Source of the DNA: Lunularia cruciata
Taxonomy: Eukaryota; Streptophyta; Marchantiopsida; Lunulariales; Lunulariaceae
Reading direction: 5' to 3'
Assembly: GCA_948567375.1 (NCBI GenBank)
Contig: OX419760.1
Span: forward strand, 64,471,398 to 64,535,397
Length of the DNA stretch: 64,000 nt
Of the stretch, positions 10,136 to 22,110 are shown in pieces; position 1 is the first letter of the stretch; each line of letters starts with the position of its first letter. Under the pieces are notes generated by a model that did no database searches, was not told the origin of the DNA, and worked only from the letters and a program-made list of their open reading frames with translations. The position numbers and the translations under genes are program-made.

Positions 10136-12603
10136 TGATTTTTCCCACCGTTGCCATGGATACAAATCTTGGAAGTGGAAGAATACAATGCCAAATTCAA
10201 AATTGGGTATCAACGCAATATGAATGTCTACATTAAGAGAACAATGGGAAGAGAGAGCTTGAAGACAAGCACTTCAGTGTGAAGAAGATGAACGTCTGAA
10301 CATCCCATCCACTGTTGACAAAACTGAACGAGAGGCGTTGGACTTTCAACTCCTTCACGAAGTGCAAGAAGCCCTGTGAGAACTTGACCACAAGAAATGC
10401 GAAGGCGGTTGGCATGGCTACTTTGCTTCTCCCTCTTCGTCCAAGAAGAAGAAAGTATCGAGTGGGCAAACATATGCATTGCGGCCCAATACACCGACTT
10501 CCCCTAGAGTTGTAAAGGAAGTTGTGTCCTTGAAGAACTTTGTTCAAGAAAAGACAACACAAACACTTACTGAAGACAAGTGTCAACATCTTCTACGAAC
10601 GATTCCTTGGTTGTCTCGAAGGAATTTTGAAGAACCAATCGAAGGTGTTGATCTTGAATCTTCCACTTGGGTTGAAGTCGACACCCTCATCGCAGAAATT
10701 GTTGAAGAAGACCCCACTTTGAATCTGACAAATTGGAATCCATGGGTTGACAACATGGTGTCGATACCAGCCAATCCTTCAGTTCCATCAAGTTCAACAC
10801 TACCTCAACCGATCCCAGTGCATCAAACAATGACTTCGTTGCCCGTCACCCGACACGCCTATCGGAAGTAGAAGGGGACAGAAAAAGACAAAGACCCCGA
10901 TGAATTCATTGAAGAATTTGAAGTCATCTCCTTTGCTAACAAGGAGCATGACTCGGCGGATCAATTGAGAATTTTCCCAAGTTTGCTCCGAAAGAAAGCT
11001 TGGAGCTGGTACACCCATGTGAACTAGAAGGGGTTTGTATTAGCGGACTGGGCAGACTTGAGAAACAACTTCCTGGAATGATTCCGGGAGGTTGATTATG
11101 ACACGGGTGTCTTCACGGCACTCAATGATTTAGACCGGGGCAAGAAGGAGAAGTTGAGAGACTACTCTGAGCGGTTCATGGCACTATTGAACCGAGTTCC
11201 CAAGCAATCGGGGGTGGTGGGTTACTCCGATGCCCAAGCCATTACCTGATTCCTCGGGGGACTTTCACCATAGATACAAATCTTTGCAAGGGAGAGGAAT
11301 GTAACTTCCTTTGACAAAGTACTCAAACATGTTGCTTGTTACGAGGCGGCCCACTCTCACTCTGCTGGTAACTGGATAAATCGAGAGAAGAAAGGCAAGA
11401 AGCCTAGAAGGAGAGCTTCACACAATACATCCCCTTCTTCGGACGAATCCTCTACATCTTTGAGCTCTTCTTCGGAATCCGAAGAAGAATCAAAGCCAAG
11501 ACAAGTTAGAAGACGTGGGGGCAAGAAACTAGTGACTTCTCCAATGAAGAGTGTAAATAAGGCAGATACCAAGCTGGATGCCCTCATCAAGGAGTTTTTG
11601 GATTTCAAGATCCAGATGATTGGGGCCAAAGACAGAAGGAAGGCCCCAACATTTGGGAGATCAAATGTATGGTGCACCGCATGTGGCAAATCAGGCCACG
11701 CAAAAACAAAATGCAATACTCGTAATGCATTCCCGGTGTAGCAAATTGATTGAGTTCTAGGATGGAACCAAGACGAGGATGAAAAGGCTATGTACCAAAC
11801 GCAAGAAGTACAGCCTCAAGCGAGCACATCGTACCAAGGTCCAAGGTTTGGACCAAGGGAGTATAACCCCAATGCTCCTCCACGAAGACCACCGATAAGC
11901 AACCAAAATAGCCCTCAGAATGTTGCACCCGGAGCCTGTTATAATTGTGGCTCAATGGGACATTGGTCTCTAAACTGTCCCAAGCCAAGAAGGCAAATCA
12001 AGTACGTTTTGCTGTGCGGAAATTGTAAAGGATCAAGACATACGGGCAACCAATGTCCTCACCCACCGAACCCGAAGCCGCCTGTAAAGTATGTACAGAC
12101 CCCCGCTGAGCGTGCAGCAATTCAGCCAAAGGGGGATACTAATGTAAATTGTATCACTCTTGAGGAAGAAAGACCTCAAGAAGGGAGTCCGGCCTCGGAA
12201 GGAGAATGGCCGGACCTTGAAATTTTGAAAGTTGAGACACGCTCCAGCAAGAAGAAGCGTGATGCCAAAGAACTGAGTATGACCTCGTTGTCTTCCAAAA
12301 AGGCGAAGAGACTACGCCCAAAGGTAATTCTTTTTGCTAAGGAGGAAAAGATCCAGGCAAAAGCCAAAGCTAAAGCCTTGCAGAAAGAACTAAAAGAGGA
12401 ACTACTCAAGACTCGGGAACCGAGTTTGGAAGAGGAGACGAAGACGAAGTCTCCAATTTTTCCGGCGGACATCCAATCCAAAGTAAAGGGTCTGATCCAA
12501 GCCAAGGTGGGCCAACCAGGGGAACCTCAGGTTAAGGCCATTAGCAAGCCCGTCACCATTTTGAAGCGTCCTAAAGTCAAGAGGGAACATGAAGATTAAG
12601 GAC
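10136..12603 (+). mobile_element. Gag-only (non-autonomous) Ty3-like unit between two 202-bp repeats
   Basis: The 2.47-kb interior holds a single long Gag frame and no protease, reverse transcriptase or integrase. With flanking direct repeats this resembles a non-autonomous LTR element that relies on another element's enzymes. No clear primer-binding site complementary to initiator tRNA-Met is visible after the left repeat. Confidence 0.55.
10224..12599 (+). pseudogene. Retrotransposon Gag polyprotein with three zinc knuckles, interrupted by nonsense codons
   Basis: From ATG 10224 the frame is continuous for 792 codons. Interruptions are TGA at 10260, 10377, 11079, 11247 and 11751 and TAG at 10869, 11025, 11271 and 11739; there is no frameshift. 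The capsid-like domain (about 10880-11340) shows the usual retrotransposon Gag features: DEFIEEFE, LRKKAWSWY, then LRDYSERFMALLNRVP. A serine-rich linker follows. Three CCHC knuckles come next: CTACGKSGHAKTKC (about 11670), CYNCGSMGHWSLNC (about 11937) and CGNCKGSRHTGNQC (about 12018). The C-terminal 180 residues are lysine- and glutamate-rich. It packages element RNA in known families. Confidence 0.8.
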
Positions 12604-12805
12604 TGTTAATTCGTGACAAGACTATGAATCAGTGCTTGTTACTCTCTTCTGGGTGTGGTTTCTACTTGAGAGACTAAAGAAGAACTCAAGAAGAACTACA
12701 TGTTACTGTTTGACTTTGTATTTGACCAATTCTGACTCGTATCTCTACGGGAATAAACTTTACTTACCTGATTACCGCAAAAGTGATATTTGCCGGGTTG
12801 TCACA
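12604..12805 (+). repeat. 202-bp direct repeat, right copy (candidate 3' LTR)
   Basis: It begins TGTTAAT four bases after the Gag stop and ends TGTCACA. It is nearly identical to 9934-10135, so the unit inserted fairly recently compared with its neighbours. No target-site duplication matches across the pair. Confidence 0.65.
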
Positions 12806-13520
12806 GTAATTACTAGACCTAGGAGGTGTTTTAGAGAGCGGATGGGATGTAGGCATTAGGAGAATAATTTCCCATACCTAGCTTCCCATTCTTGAATCTT
12901 ATTTTTTGGAAATTTTTTATGAAATTAGAACTTGATATGTTTTTTTTATATGGAAGTACTATTTTACCTGAATGTATCTTAATTTTTAGTTTATTACTTA
13001 TTTTAATAATCAATTTAACATTGACTAAAAAAATACAAATTGGTTATATTTTATCTCCTTAACAAGTTTACTAATAAGCTTAATAATATTATTATTTCAA
13101 TACAAAACATATCCAATTATTAGTTTTTTAGACTCATTTCAAACAGATAGTTTTAATAGAATATTTCAATCTTTTATAGTATTTTGATTTCACATCAAGA
13201 TTATGTACATCCAGTGTGAGCAAACAAGAGTATCTTTTGTCTTTATCACTTGGAGCAGAATTCATGGACAAAGTGATGAATTCACCAAACCCGGCGATTC
13301 TACTTGTGGTGGTAGATGATAGAGAGTGGGATTTGATAATCTTGATTCTATCATGATGTTATGGATCTAAATGTACCAAGTACTCACTCTTTCAACACAC
13401 AAGTGGAAATCCGTTATGTAGTTTGCCAAAAGTGATGTTTAGGGATTTTGTAGTATGCAATTTTGGTGACAAATATTATCAATGAGTGATAAACTCTAAG
13501 GTCCCATTGGTAGTTCCTAT
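12806..13520. other. AT-rich intergenic stretch
   Basis: It is strongly AT-rich, especially 12890-13140. I see no gene, RNA gene or repeat structure that I can support. Confidence 0.6.
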
Positions 13521-14404
13521 AGTTTTTGCTCTCTCTAGAGTGATCATTCTAGCCCTTTATTGAAGTAGTTACAATTGAACATTGGCCGTGAGTAAGAAGC
13601 ATGGATCTATAATTGCAAGAGTTGATGCAAGGAATGTAAGGGATATTGAACGAGTTTCAATAAATCAAGATGACCATGGAGGAATTGCAAAATCAAATAC
13701 ATACTATCAAGAGTAATCAAGTAATGTGAGAAGGGGAGTCATCTTAATAACCAACACCAACAATCAAAGTACCCGGATAGTTATGCATGCCAATGACACT
13801 AATTCCAATCAACAACCAAGCTACATTGTTACTACAAATGAAAAAGACATGCAACATTAAGCCTTACAAGGGATAACGTTCCATATGAGTTGTGGAAAAT
13901 TGGATTTAAAGAGTGAATCAATACCTTTGATTGTTCACAATGGAAATAATTGATCATTCTACAAGCATGTTTATATGTAAGTACTTGACTGATAAAGCCC
14001 TCATATGGTATGACACTTGGGAATAATCATTGTTGGTAGAAGAAAGAGAGGTCACTTGGACAACCATGCAAGAAAGGCTGCTCAAGAATTTCCAATCTAT
14101 GGGTTCTGTGCAAATGGCCTAAACTAAACTCTAGAGGTTGAAGCAAAGAATAACATACAAGAGTAGGTGGAGGTATTTTTGGATGTACAGGTTGTGATAA
14201 TTGATATGAGTCCAATCAAAGTTCTTGAAAATTTCAAGAGAGGATTGAAAGAGCATATTTGCCAAGAGGTAATGATGCAAAATCCTTGTATGGTATTTGA
14301 AACCATTGCTTGCACTCAAAGAATAACAGGGGCGCTTAGAGGAGGTGAAATGATAACACTGATGAGCTGAGATACACCATTTTGGTGGACCAATTCCTAT
14401 AGAA

Positions 14405-14680
14405 TTGTGCAAAATTTGGTTCCAAGATCAAGGAGAAAGACCATTTCAAGGAGAATGGAGATGGGTTGAAGAAAGGAGAGAAGGAGTCCCACAGGAAGAA
14501 GGGGCTCAAGCAAAAAAACAAAAATGTTACAATTGTGGTCAAATTGGGCACATAGCCATCAATTGTTGTTCTCGTCATCTTAGAGGCACTCAACCTCCAT
14601 ACAAGCAACCTTTGAACCACATAGAGAGACAAATTGAAGAGGAGGACATGGTAACCATATTAAAAAATGAAGATTGTTAG
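14405..14680 (+). pseudogene. Gag zinc-knuckle remnant of the chromovirus
   Basis: The fragment contains CYNCGQIGHIAINC, a CCHC knuckle, after a basic, glutamine-rich stretch. It ends at a stop before the protease fragment, which lies in another frame. The upstream Gag capsid part (about 13600-14400) is visible only as short pieces. Confidence 0.7.
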
Positions 14681-14741
14681 TAAATGTACCTTAAGACCAA
14701 ACTTGCTTAATGAAGAAGAGTAAAAGTGGGGGAGGAAGAGG

Positions 14742-15398
14742 ATGAGTGTGCAAAGATGGAGGAAGATAAATGCACAATTAATTGTTGTAAATGGAATGCT
14801 AGAAGGCAATCAGGTAAGAGTGTTGATAGACCATGGGGCAGTAGAGAATTTCTTGTCTCACTCTATTGCAATAAGGTTGGAAATGGAACTAGAGAAGGAT
14901 GAGAAGGACAAAGTAGACTTACCTAATGGTCAGATAGAGAGGATTGAGTCATTACCTAAAAAAGTGATACTCTCTATAGGACATTATCAAGAGGTAATCA
15001 AGTGACAAGTGATACAATTAGCTCATTATGATGTGATCTTAAGTATGCCATGGATGGAGCACTACAATCTCATGGTGGATTGGAGAAAGAGAGTAGTGAA
15101 AAATAGTCAATGGAAGATCTTTGGGATTAAAGGAAGATCACAAAGGCAAGAGCTGCCTCTATATGTCATAAGGACCACATCTATTGGTAAGACAGATAGA
15201 TTTTTTATGGGTATAATAAGAGAAGTCCATAGTGCACAACAAAATGGACAAATTCTTGAAAAATTAAAAGATATGGTCAATGAGTTCCAAAATGTCTTTC
15301 CGGATGGATTACCCATAGGTTTACCACCAAAAAAGAGAATAGATCATAAAATTGAGATGCTTCTTTGGAAGACATCTCCTTGTAAGGCTCCATATTGA
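14742..15398 (+). pseudogene. Protease and Pol linker remnant of the chromovirus
   Basis: The protease motif reads LIDHGAVENFLS, where families usually have D-S/T-G-A, so the second residue of the catalytic triplet is changed. The frame continues past a stop at 15003-15005 into YDVILSMPWMEHYN, the conserved segment of Ty3 proteases, then DGLPIGLPPKKRIDHKIE, the usual lead-in to reverse transcriptase. Confidence 0.7.
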
Positions 15399-15399
15399 C

Positions 15400-16062
15400 T
15401 ATCACCTCATGAGTTGGAGGAGTATAAGGCTCAAATTGAGGATATGTTGCAAAGGAGTTTATCCAACCCAACATATCACTATATGGGGCATCTATATTGT
15501 TTGTGAAGAAGAAGGATGGAACAATGCACATGTGCATTGACTATTGGAGACTAAATCAACAAATGGTGAAGAACAAATATCAATTACCTTGCATGGATGA
15601 CTTGTTTGATCAACTCAATGGGGCAAGGCACTTCACCAAACTTGATTTGCAGAGCAATTACAACCAAATCAAAATTGTAAAAGAAGACATATACAAAACT
15701 GCCTTTCAAACAAGGTATGATTACTTTGAGTACTTGGTGATACCATTTGGCCTCACCAATGTCCAATCACTTTCATGAGATAGATGAATGACATATTTTT
15801 TCCGTACTTGGATAATTTTGTTATCATTTTTCTTGATAACATCCTAGTCTATAATAGGACATTGACAGAGCACAAGCAACATTTGCAAGAAGTCCTCCTT
15901 ATTTTGCAATATAATCAATTGTATGCTAGAATCTCAAAGTACAAGTTTGACACATTTGAAGTAGACTACTTAGGGCATAGAGTAAGTGCAAAAGGTATCC
16001 AAATGTTAATAGATAAAATAAAAGTTATTCAAAAATGGAGTGCTCTAAAAGATCAGACTTAA
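15400..16062 (+). pseudogene. Reverse transcriptase remnant of the chromovirus
   Basis: Pieces in different frames show [44 protein letters not shown] and then FLDNILVYN. The last corresponds to the catalytic YxDD box, here altered to LDN, so the enzyme is inactivated. YLGHRVSAKGIQM follows near the end of the palm and thumb region. Confidence 0.75.
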
Positions 16063-17590
16063 CTTAAGAGTGTCTTGGGATTAATGGGTTCTTATCATGA
16101 ATTTTTCAAGGACTTCTCCAAGATTGCATAGCCTCTAACAACACTATTGGGCAAGAGGAAGAAGTGGATATAGGGTCCGCACAAGAATTGACATTTCAAG
16201 AGTTGAAAGATGTATTACTATATGCACCAATCTTGAAATGGTATGACCCAAAATGTTCAATCAAGATGGCTATAGATGCATCAAGTGTAGCAATAGGAGT
16301 AGTCCTACAACAAGAATGGTAGGAGGGATGGCACCTAATTGCATATTTCTCTTGTAAGTTATTACTAACATAATGCAACTATCATACCACCAAACAAGAA
16401 GAGTTGGAACCAAGCATTGGAAGCACTACCTAGGTGAGAAGGCATTTGTGGTAGAGACGGACCACAAACCTCTAGTCTACCTTAAGACATAAAAATATCT
16501 TTCTCTTCAAAAGATTTGGTGTGCTGAGTGGAGACAACAATTCAACATGACAATCAGATATGTGGAGGCAAGAAGTAACTTGCAGATGCATTCACCCAAA
16601 TGCCAATGGCAAACAATTTGGTGGTGGAAGTCAAGATGAACCCTAAATTCTGGCCCAAGATTCTTGTTGCTACAAAAACTGATCCATAGATTGTAGGTGC
16701 TCAATCATCTAAAGGCATCACTAGCACCCAAGGACTCACCTTCTGTGATAGTTAGTTATGGATCCTAGATGATACAAATCTAAGAACCACTACCCAAGTG
16801 GAATGTCATGATTCTGCCATTGCAAGTCACATTAGAGTGGACAAGACCTTTCATGCCGTCAAATGCCATTACTACTGGCCCAAGATGAGCAACAATGTGA
16901 TGGAATATGTTTGGAGTTGCCTACTTTGTCAACAAAATAAGGCTTCTAATCAAGCTCCCACATGACTCCTCCAACTTCTCCTCACTCCTACATAATGTTG
17001 GGAATAGGTAAGAATAGATCTTGTTTGTGAATTGTCCAAGACCACCTTTAGGTTTGACTCCATTGTAGTCTTTATTGATTGACTCAGCAAAATGATTCAT
17101 GTAAGTCCTACCACCAAGGATGTGATTGCTTTGCAACTAGCTCAATTGTACTTAGATGCAATCTTCTCCCATCATGACTTTTCTAGAGTGCTCATCATAG
17201 ATAGAGACACTCAATTCACTAGTTTGTTTTGGAGAGCACTCTTTGGGTTCTTCAAAACCAAATGTGCCATGTCCACAACTTACCATCTATAGACAGATGG
17301 ACAAATAGAGAGGGCAAATCACACTATGGAGTACATGCTTTGGAGCTTTACTTTGGATGAGCAAGAGAGTTGAGACACCTTACTCCCATTGGTGGAATTT
17401 TCTTACAACAATTTAGTGAATGTCTCCACACAAGTCACACCATTCTTCCTCATGTATGGAGAGCATCCTTTCATACCTTGAATCTCAATGAAGATCCATC
17501 TGATGGCTACTAAGGTTGACATTGTCAACACTTTTGTTTCTAGAATCCAATAGGGTGTAGAGAACTCTAAGCTTAGGTTGCAGATCGCTT
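16063..17590 (+). pseudogene. RNase H and integrase remnants of the chromovirus
   Basis: RNase H traces appear at 16255-16330 (a segment around aspartate-alanine-serine) and a TDHKPL-like stretch near 16458. Integrase is recognisable from the HHCC region (about 16835-16940) and the core (IDRDTQFTS near 17200 and TTYHL*TDGQ near 17275). Frames shift and stops are frequent. The order matches Ty3/gypsy. Confidence 0.6.
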
Positions 17591-17859
17591 AAAATTGGTA
17601 GAGTCAGTATGTGTATAAACACAGCCAACACATGGAGTTCAATGTGGGAGATCAAGTTTAGCTATCAACCACCAACCTCAAGTTAGTCAGTCCTCATAAG
17701 CTCTGACCTCATTTCATTGGACCTTTCTCCATCCTTTGTTGTATTGGCATTGTGGCCTATCACCGTGAGCTACCGCTGCATATGAAGATCCACTTGGTTT
17801 TTTGTGTGTCCTTATTACACCAATATGCTCCTTGACCATCCCATTTCTCTTCCATCCAA

Positions 17860-18090
17860 GAAAGTTGACCTTGTCCAACACTTCTTGATAAGGTAGAGGA
17901 GTATGAGGTCGATTACATTCTCCAAAAATGCATCTGTGGTATTTGCCATCCATGTGTAGAATATCTAGTCCATTGGAAAGGGTACTCACTATATGAGGCA
18001 ACATGGGAGCTAGCAACCAACTTGACCAATGCACTAGTGTTAGTTCAATCTTTTGAGCAACAACTTTGCAATGAGAACATTGCGTCTTAA
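17860..18090 (+). pseudogene. Chromodomain at the end of the chromovirus Pol
   Basis: From about 17951 the plus strand reads VEYLVHWKGYSLYEATWE followed by LATNLTNALV, the classic chromodomain core of plant chromoviruses, ending at TAA 18088-18090. The aromatic-cage tyrosine and tryptophans are present. Chromodomains direct integration to chromatin with particular histone marks in known chromoviruses. Confidence 0.85.
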
Positions 18091-18144
18091 AAGGGATGAG
18101 GTTTGTAATACAAGTAGCTAGACATATTATCTGGAGGGGAAAAT

Positions 18145-18720
18145 TGGCTTAGTAACATCTAGAAGGATGTTGTGCATAATGGGCTAAGAATATTAGATAG
18201 AGGTTTCACCAAAAGAGTACTTTTATTAATAGAGTAGAAGCTAAAAATAGCCTAAAAACTTTAGAGCCAATTTTGGAGGCCTAAATGAATGGATTAGGCC
18301 TTGAAATTTGAAAATACCTCCCACCTCTTTTGGGAAAAAACAAGTTTTCCTTTCACTCCCTTATGATTTTTCTCATCAAGAGCTTTCCAACGGTACCTCA
18401 CCCATAGGATTTTGAGCTTCCTACAATAAGATTCCCTAAAGATTCTCTTTGGTCAAACCCATTTGACCATCTAGATAGGACAAAGATTGACATGTCACCC
18501 ATCCAAACAACTAATCCAAGGATTGAGCTTGCTGATAGGTCACCAATCCATGTATCTGATCCAAGGGTGGAGCTTCCTTTGAGAGGATCTCCTTTGCTAT
18601 ATAATAAATAGAAGGTGCTCCTTTGGAGCATCGGAGTATTGAGTGTGAAACTTGCATTTTCTCTCTTTTATCTCTCTTGGAGAGTTCTCTTGTCCTTGGA
18701 TTATTACAAGAAGTGAGTAA
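18145..18720 (+). repeat. 3' LTR of the chromovirus
   Basis: A purine-rich tract (GGAGGGGAAAA, 18133-18143) precedes the LTR. A related sequence lies inverted at 62880-63480, which supports the boundaries over about 570 bases. Inside, TATATAATAAA (near 18595) is a likely TATA box of the LTR promoter. The right end is uncertain. Confidence 0.65.
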
Positions 18721-19515
18721 GGAGAATGAAAAATGAGACTCGAGATGGAGACTCAAGATTGAGAAGTCAAAATTTAAATTTTCTTGAAGATTACACTAAA
18801 GAAGTCAAACTGGAACAAAATTATCCAAAAGACCATCATTCTCACGATAGAAAAATTATCATGAAATTCTCTCATATACTATGTTTCACATGATATAGAA
18901 AGCTTATTCTTGTGAAAAATAATTCACACATTTTTTATGAGAGACAAATGCTCAAGTGAACAAGATACAATGAGAGTCAAGATAAATAATCCAAACAAAA
19001 AGACACAAAGCAAGACAAGAGAACCATGAAAAATAAATAAAATAAAATAAGAGATTGCTAAAAGCTCTCTATCACAAGTAATTTTGATATTGATCTTGAA
19101 GTATGCAACACCAAAACACAAAATTGAATAGTAAAATAAAGGTGATGATTGGCCTCCAAATCTCTAAAATATGCAATGGCATGATGAAAATGTAAGAGAT
19201 TCTCATGCTCTGGGCTAGATGTGGGGTACCTTTCTTGTTTGCTGCAAAAATGTAAATTGTGGGATGTCTTTCACTTTTGGTGATGCTAAATTTAATTCTC
19301 CCGCAACATTGTACTCTTTAGAATTTTAACTTCATTATAGAAATTAAGTAGAAAATGCTACACTTTGGTGCAAAATCTACAACTACATGCTAGGAGTAAG
19401 CTTGAATAAGAAATTGATGATATTCTTGTGACACCCGTGCCTAGTATTTTAACCTTTTTTTACATAGAATTAATTAATAAATGTCAATTTATAACCTTAA
19501 CTATATATTTCCTAT
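18721..19515. other. AT-rich intergenic stretch
   Basis: I see no gene or recognisable element. The segment lies between the chromovirus LTR and the first non-LTR element copy. Confidence 0.5.
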
Positions 19516-22110
19516 TAAACTCAAAACTATGTATGCTTCTTCTATCCCTTTGTTGACCATTCTAGGGATATTGATCCAATCATGGGAGTGGTTCACAACT
19601 CAAGTGGGTTATATCTTGGGGTTATTTGAGACTAGTTTTCCATTTCCAAATTTAAACCATACCTTGTACACTCCATGATCAGGCTAGATAGGCATTTCAT
19701 CTACCACTTGATTGTTTGGCATGTGATCCCTTGGACAAGTTAGCATGATTCCTATTATTCTTACTCCCTTGATGGTGCTTTAATTATATTAAAAGGGGAC
19801 ATGTGGAGCATAAAGAGGTGGCTATTAAATTTTGTTGATTCTAAGTGAGGGATTAGGCTGACTATATGAGGCGTTGGTTAGGGCCACACATTTTAGGAGT
19901 TAAATTCTACCACAAGATACCAAAAAGTCCACTTGATTACAATGGTATAGGACATTGGGGTCAAGCAAGATAGTTGAGTAGCACAAGCAATACACCTTTA
20001 TTTTTACACCTTTAGTCTTACCTCCAAGAGCATCTTAATCTACTTCAGTTTGGAGTAGCTACACCTAGAGGTTGTGAGGCTATATCTCTAAGCATTAAGC
20101 CCCTCTTATATATCCATCAGTAGTGGATCATCCTATAGGTGTCTCTTGGGTATCTATCTTTATAGAGCTTAGGAAGGCCGGTGGATCCTTGGTGAGTCTC
20201 ATTCCTTTTGTGCGGTTGTTCTATAACCCTCTTGATTTCCCTTACTACCAATATGGTTAGTCATAGGAGAAAGTCACCATCTTGGAGTCAGTTGTTGGTA
20301 CACAATAGGGAGATCCTTCAAAGGGAAATTTGTTTGCCATGGCTCACTTCAAAGCTCTTTTAACTACTACTTTTGCCATGCCAAGTTGTGTATTTCTCTC
20401 CTTGGTGGATGATACACACTTTATGGGCCCCATAGATCAGATTAGGCAAGCCTTTGATCACTTGACTACCAAGCTACTACTTGTAGGCTTGAGAGTCAAG
20501 GTGTCAAAGTGCAAAGCATGGTCCCTTTCAACTATCTCTCCTCACTTTGAGCTTCCAAAGTGGTGTCATATCTATAGATGAACTACATATTCTTGGATTA
20601 CTAGTAGTATCTGAGGATTTTATCACATGCTTCTTAGATGTTGCTCTTGCTGAGAATATTCTCCATGTGGATGACCTTCTTCTACTAGGAGATCTACAAG
20701 TGGCATTTGGTATACTCTCTTCTAGTGTTGCCCGTTGATCAACTTACCTTTTTTGCATGATTCTCCCTTTTTTTTGGCTTTCCTATTGTGTTTGAGCACT
20801 TTGGTGATGTCATTGGACCAAGGAAATTTGAGTGTGTGATGGAGGATTTGGCATATAGACAAACATCTTTATGGATCTTGTGTAGAAGAGTAGGACTATT
20901 AGATGTGGAGAAGACAACACCAATAACATCTTTAGGTAGTTGAGCTCTTGACACCCTTATTTTTCTCCCATTTTGTGGTTGCTACTAGGCCAATATTGGA
21001 GATATATATGACCAAGGTGGAGGAGAGATCCTTTTCTGTCCGGATGTTCTTATGGCAGACAAGATATGGTCTATCTCCACAAGCGCAAGAGGACCTTCCG
21101 TCCTTTACTTAACTATCATTAGAATGGACCAGAGGTTTAGAATCTTCCTTGATAGAGAACAATATCAGCATACGTTACATTCTTTCTTAGTTGAAGTCCA
21201 TTCCTCATGCCACTAGAGCACATCTTTGCTCTTGCTCCGGCAAGGATGCAAGCTCTTGGATCCTAGCTCAATTGTGCATTAGGGCATTTTGACTCGCACC
21301 AATGACCTTCTCTACAATGATGAGGATCCACTTAGGTTTGGTGCACTTGTCTACATCTTTGTTACTAACTTGTGAGTGTGGTTCTATACTAGAATGCAAC
21401 AACAATCCATATGACATGATGTCCTTTTGGAGGATAGAGGATAACTACCCATGATGTCATTAGGGATATAGTGTTTGTTATGGCACGAGAGAGTGGATAC
21501 CTTACTTGGAAGGAGCTTTTGTATGCTTTGCAAGTGATATCTATCAAAGCAGATTTATATTTGGTGTGAGATGATCAAGTGACAATGGTGGATGTTATGG
21601 GTTATAGATTCTACATGTGATGAAAATTTGGAGGGAATGATTACTCATCCTCTTGGATGGACGACACGGTGTAGCAACATGCAAGGTCTCCAAGTCTAAA
21701 ATTTTGTAGTGAAGTCACCTCTTTGTTCCTCTAGCCTTGGAGTTATATGGAGTGATGGACATTACGTTTGATACATTAGTCAAGGAGTGCGCGAGAGCTT
21801 ATCATATTAGATGTCAAGGATACCACTCTCACTCTCATACTTTGTAGTATATTGTAGACAACATGTGTTCGTCACTCCATAGAGAGCATTTGCAATAAGA
21901 GCAATCACACTAGGTGATGCTTCTTTTAAAGCTCCATTAATTTACAGACCTTACAACTTACCTAGCTCAGATATCTTAGGTGATGCTTCTTTTGAAGCTC
22001 CATTAATTTACAGACCTTACAACTTACCTAGCTCAGATATTAGCTCATATTGATACTCTTGGGTTAAGGTCCATTTGACCTCTTTTGTCTCCCCCTTGGA
22101 GGGAGACAAA
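19516..22110 (+). mobile_element. Non-LTR retrotransposon, older 5'-truncated copy A
   Basis: It aligns by eye with copy B (22888-26150) from about 19520, lacking B's N-terminal zinc-finger region. The RT motif C is visible as SLVDDTHFMGP (near 20400-20430). The cysteine-rich and endonuclease-like tail follows around 21360-21660. Frameshifts and stops are numerous. It contains a local 66-bp tandem duplication (21911-22040). The 3' hairpin present in other copies is degraded here (about 22050). Confidence 0.75.
21911..22040 (+). repeat. 66-bp tandem duplication in the 3' part of LINE copy A
   Basis: The unit starting TAGGTGATGC at 21911 repeats from 21977 with one or two differences. The single-copy equivalent occurs at 43980 and 25930 in other copies, so the duplication is local to this one. 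Confidence 0.9.

Larger units (their letters stand above)
13520..18720 (+). mobile_element. Decayed Ty3/gypsy chromovirus with chromodomain and 3' LTR
   Basis: In order: a Gag remnant with one zinc knuckle (near 14525), protease (14820), reverse transcriptase (15400-16060), RNase H traces (16200-16480), integrase traces (16800-17480), chromodomain (17950-18090) and LTR (about 18145-18720). The coding parts change frame repeatedly and contain many stops, so this copy is much older than the methyltransferase element to its left. I could not find the 5' LTR. Confidence 0.85.
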
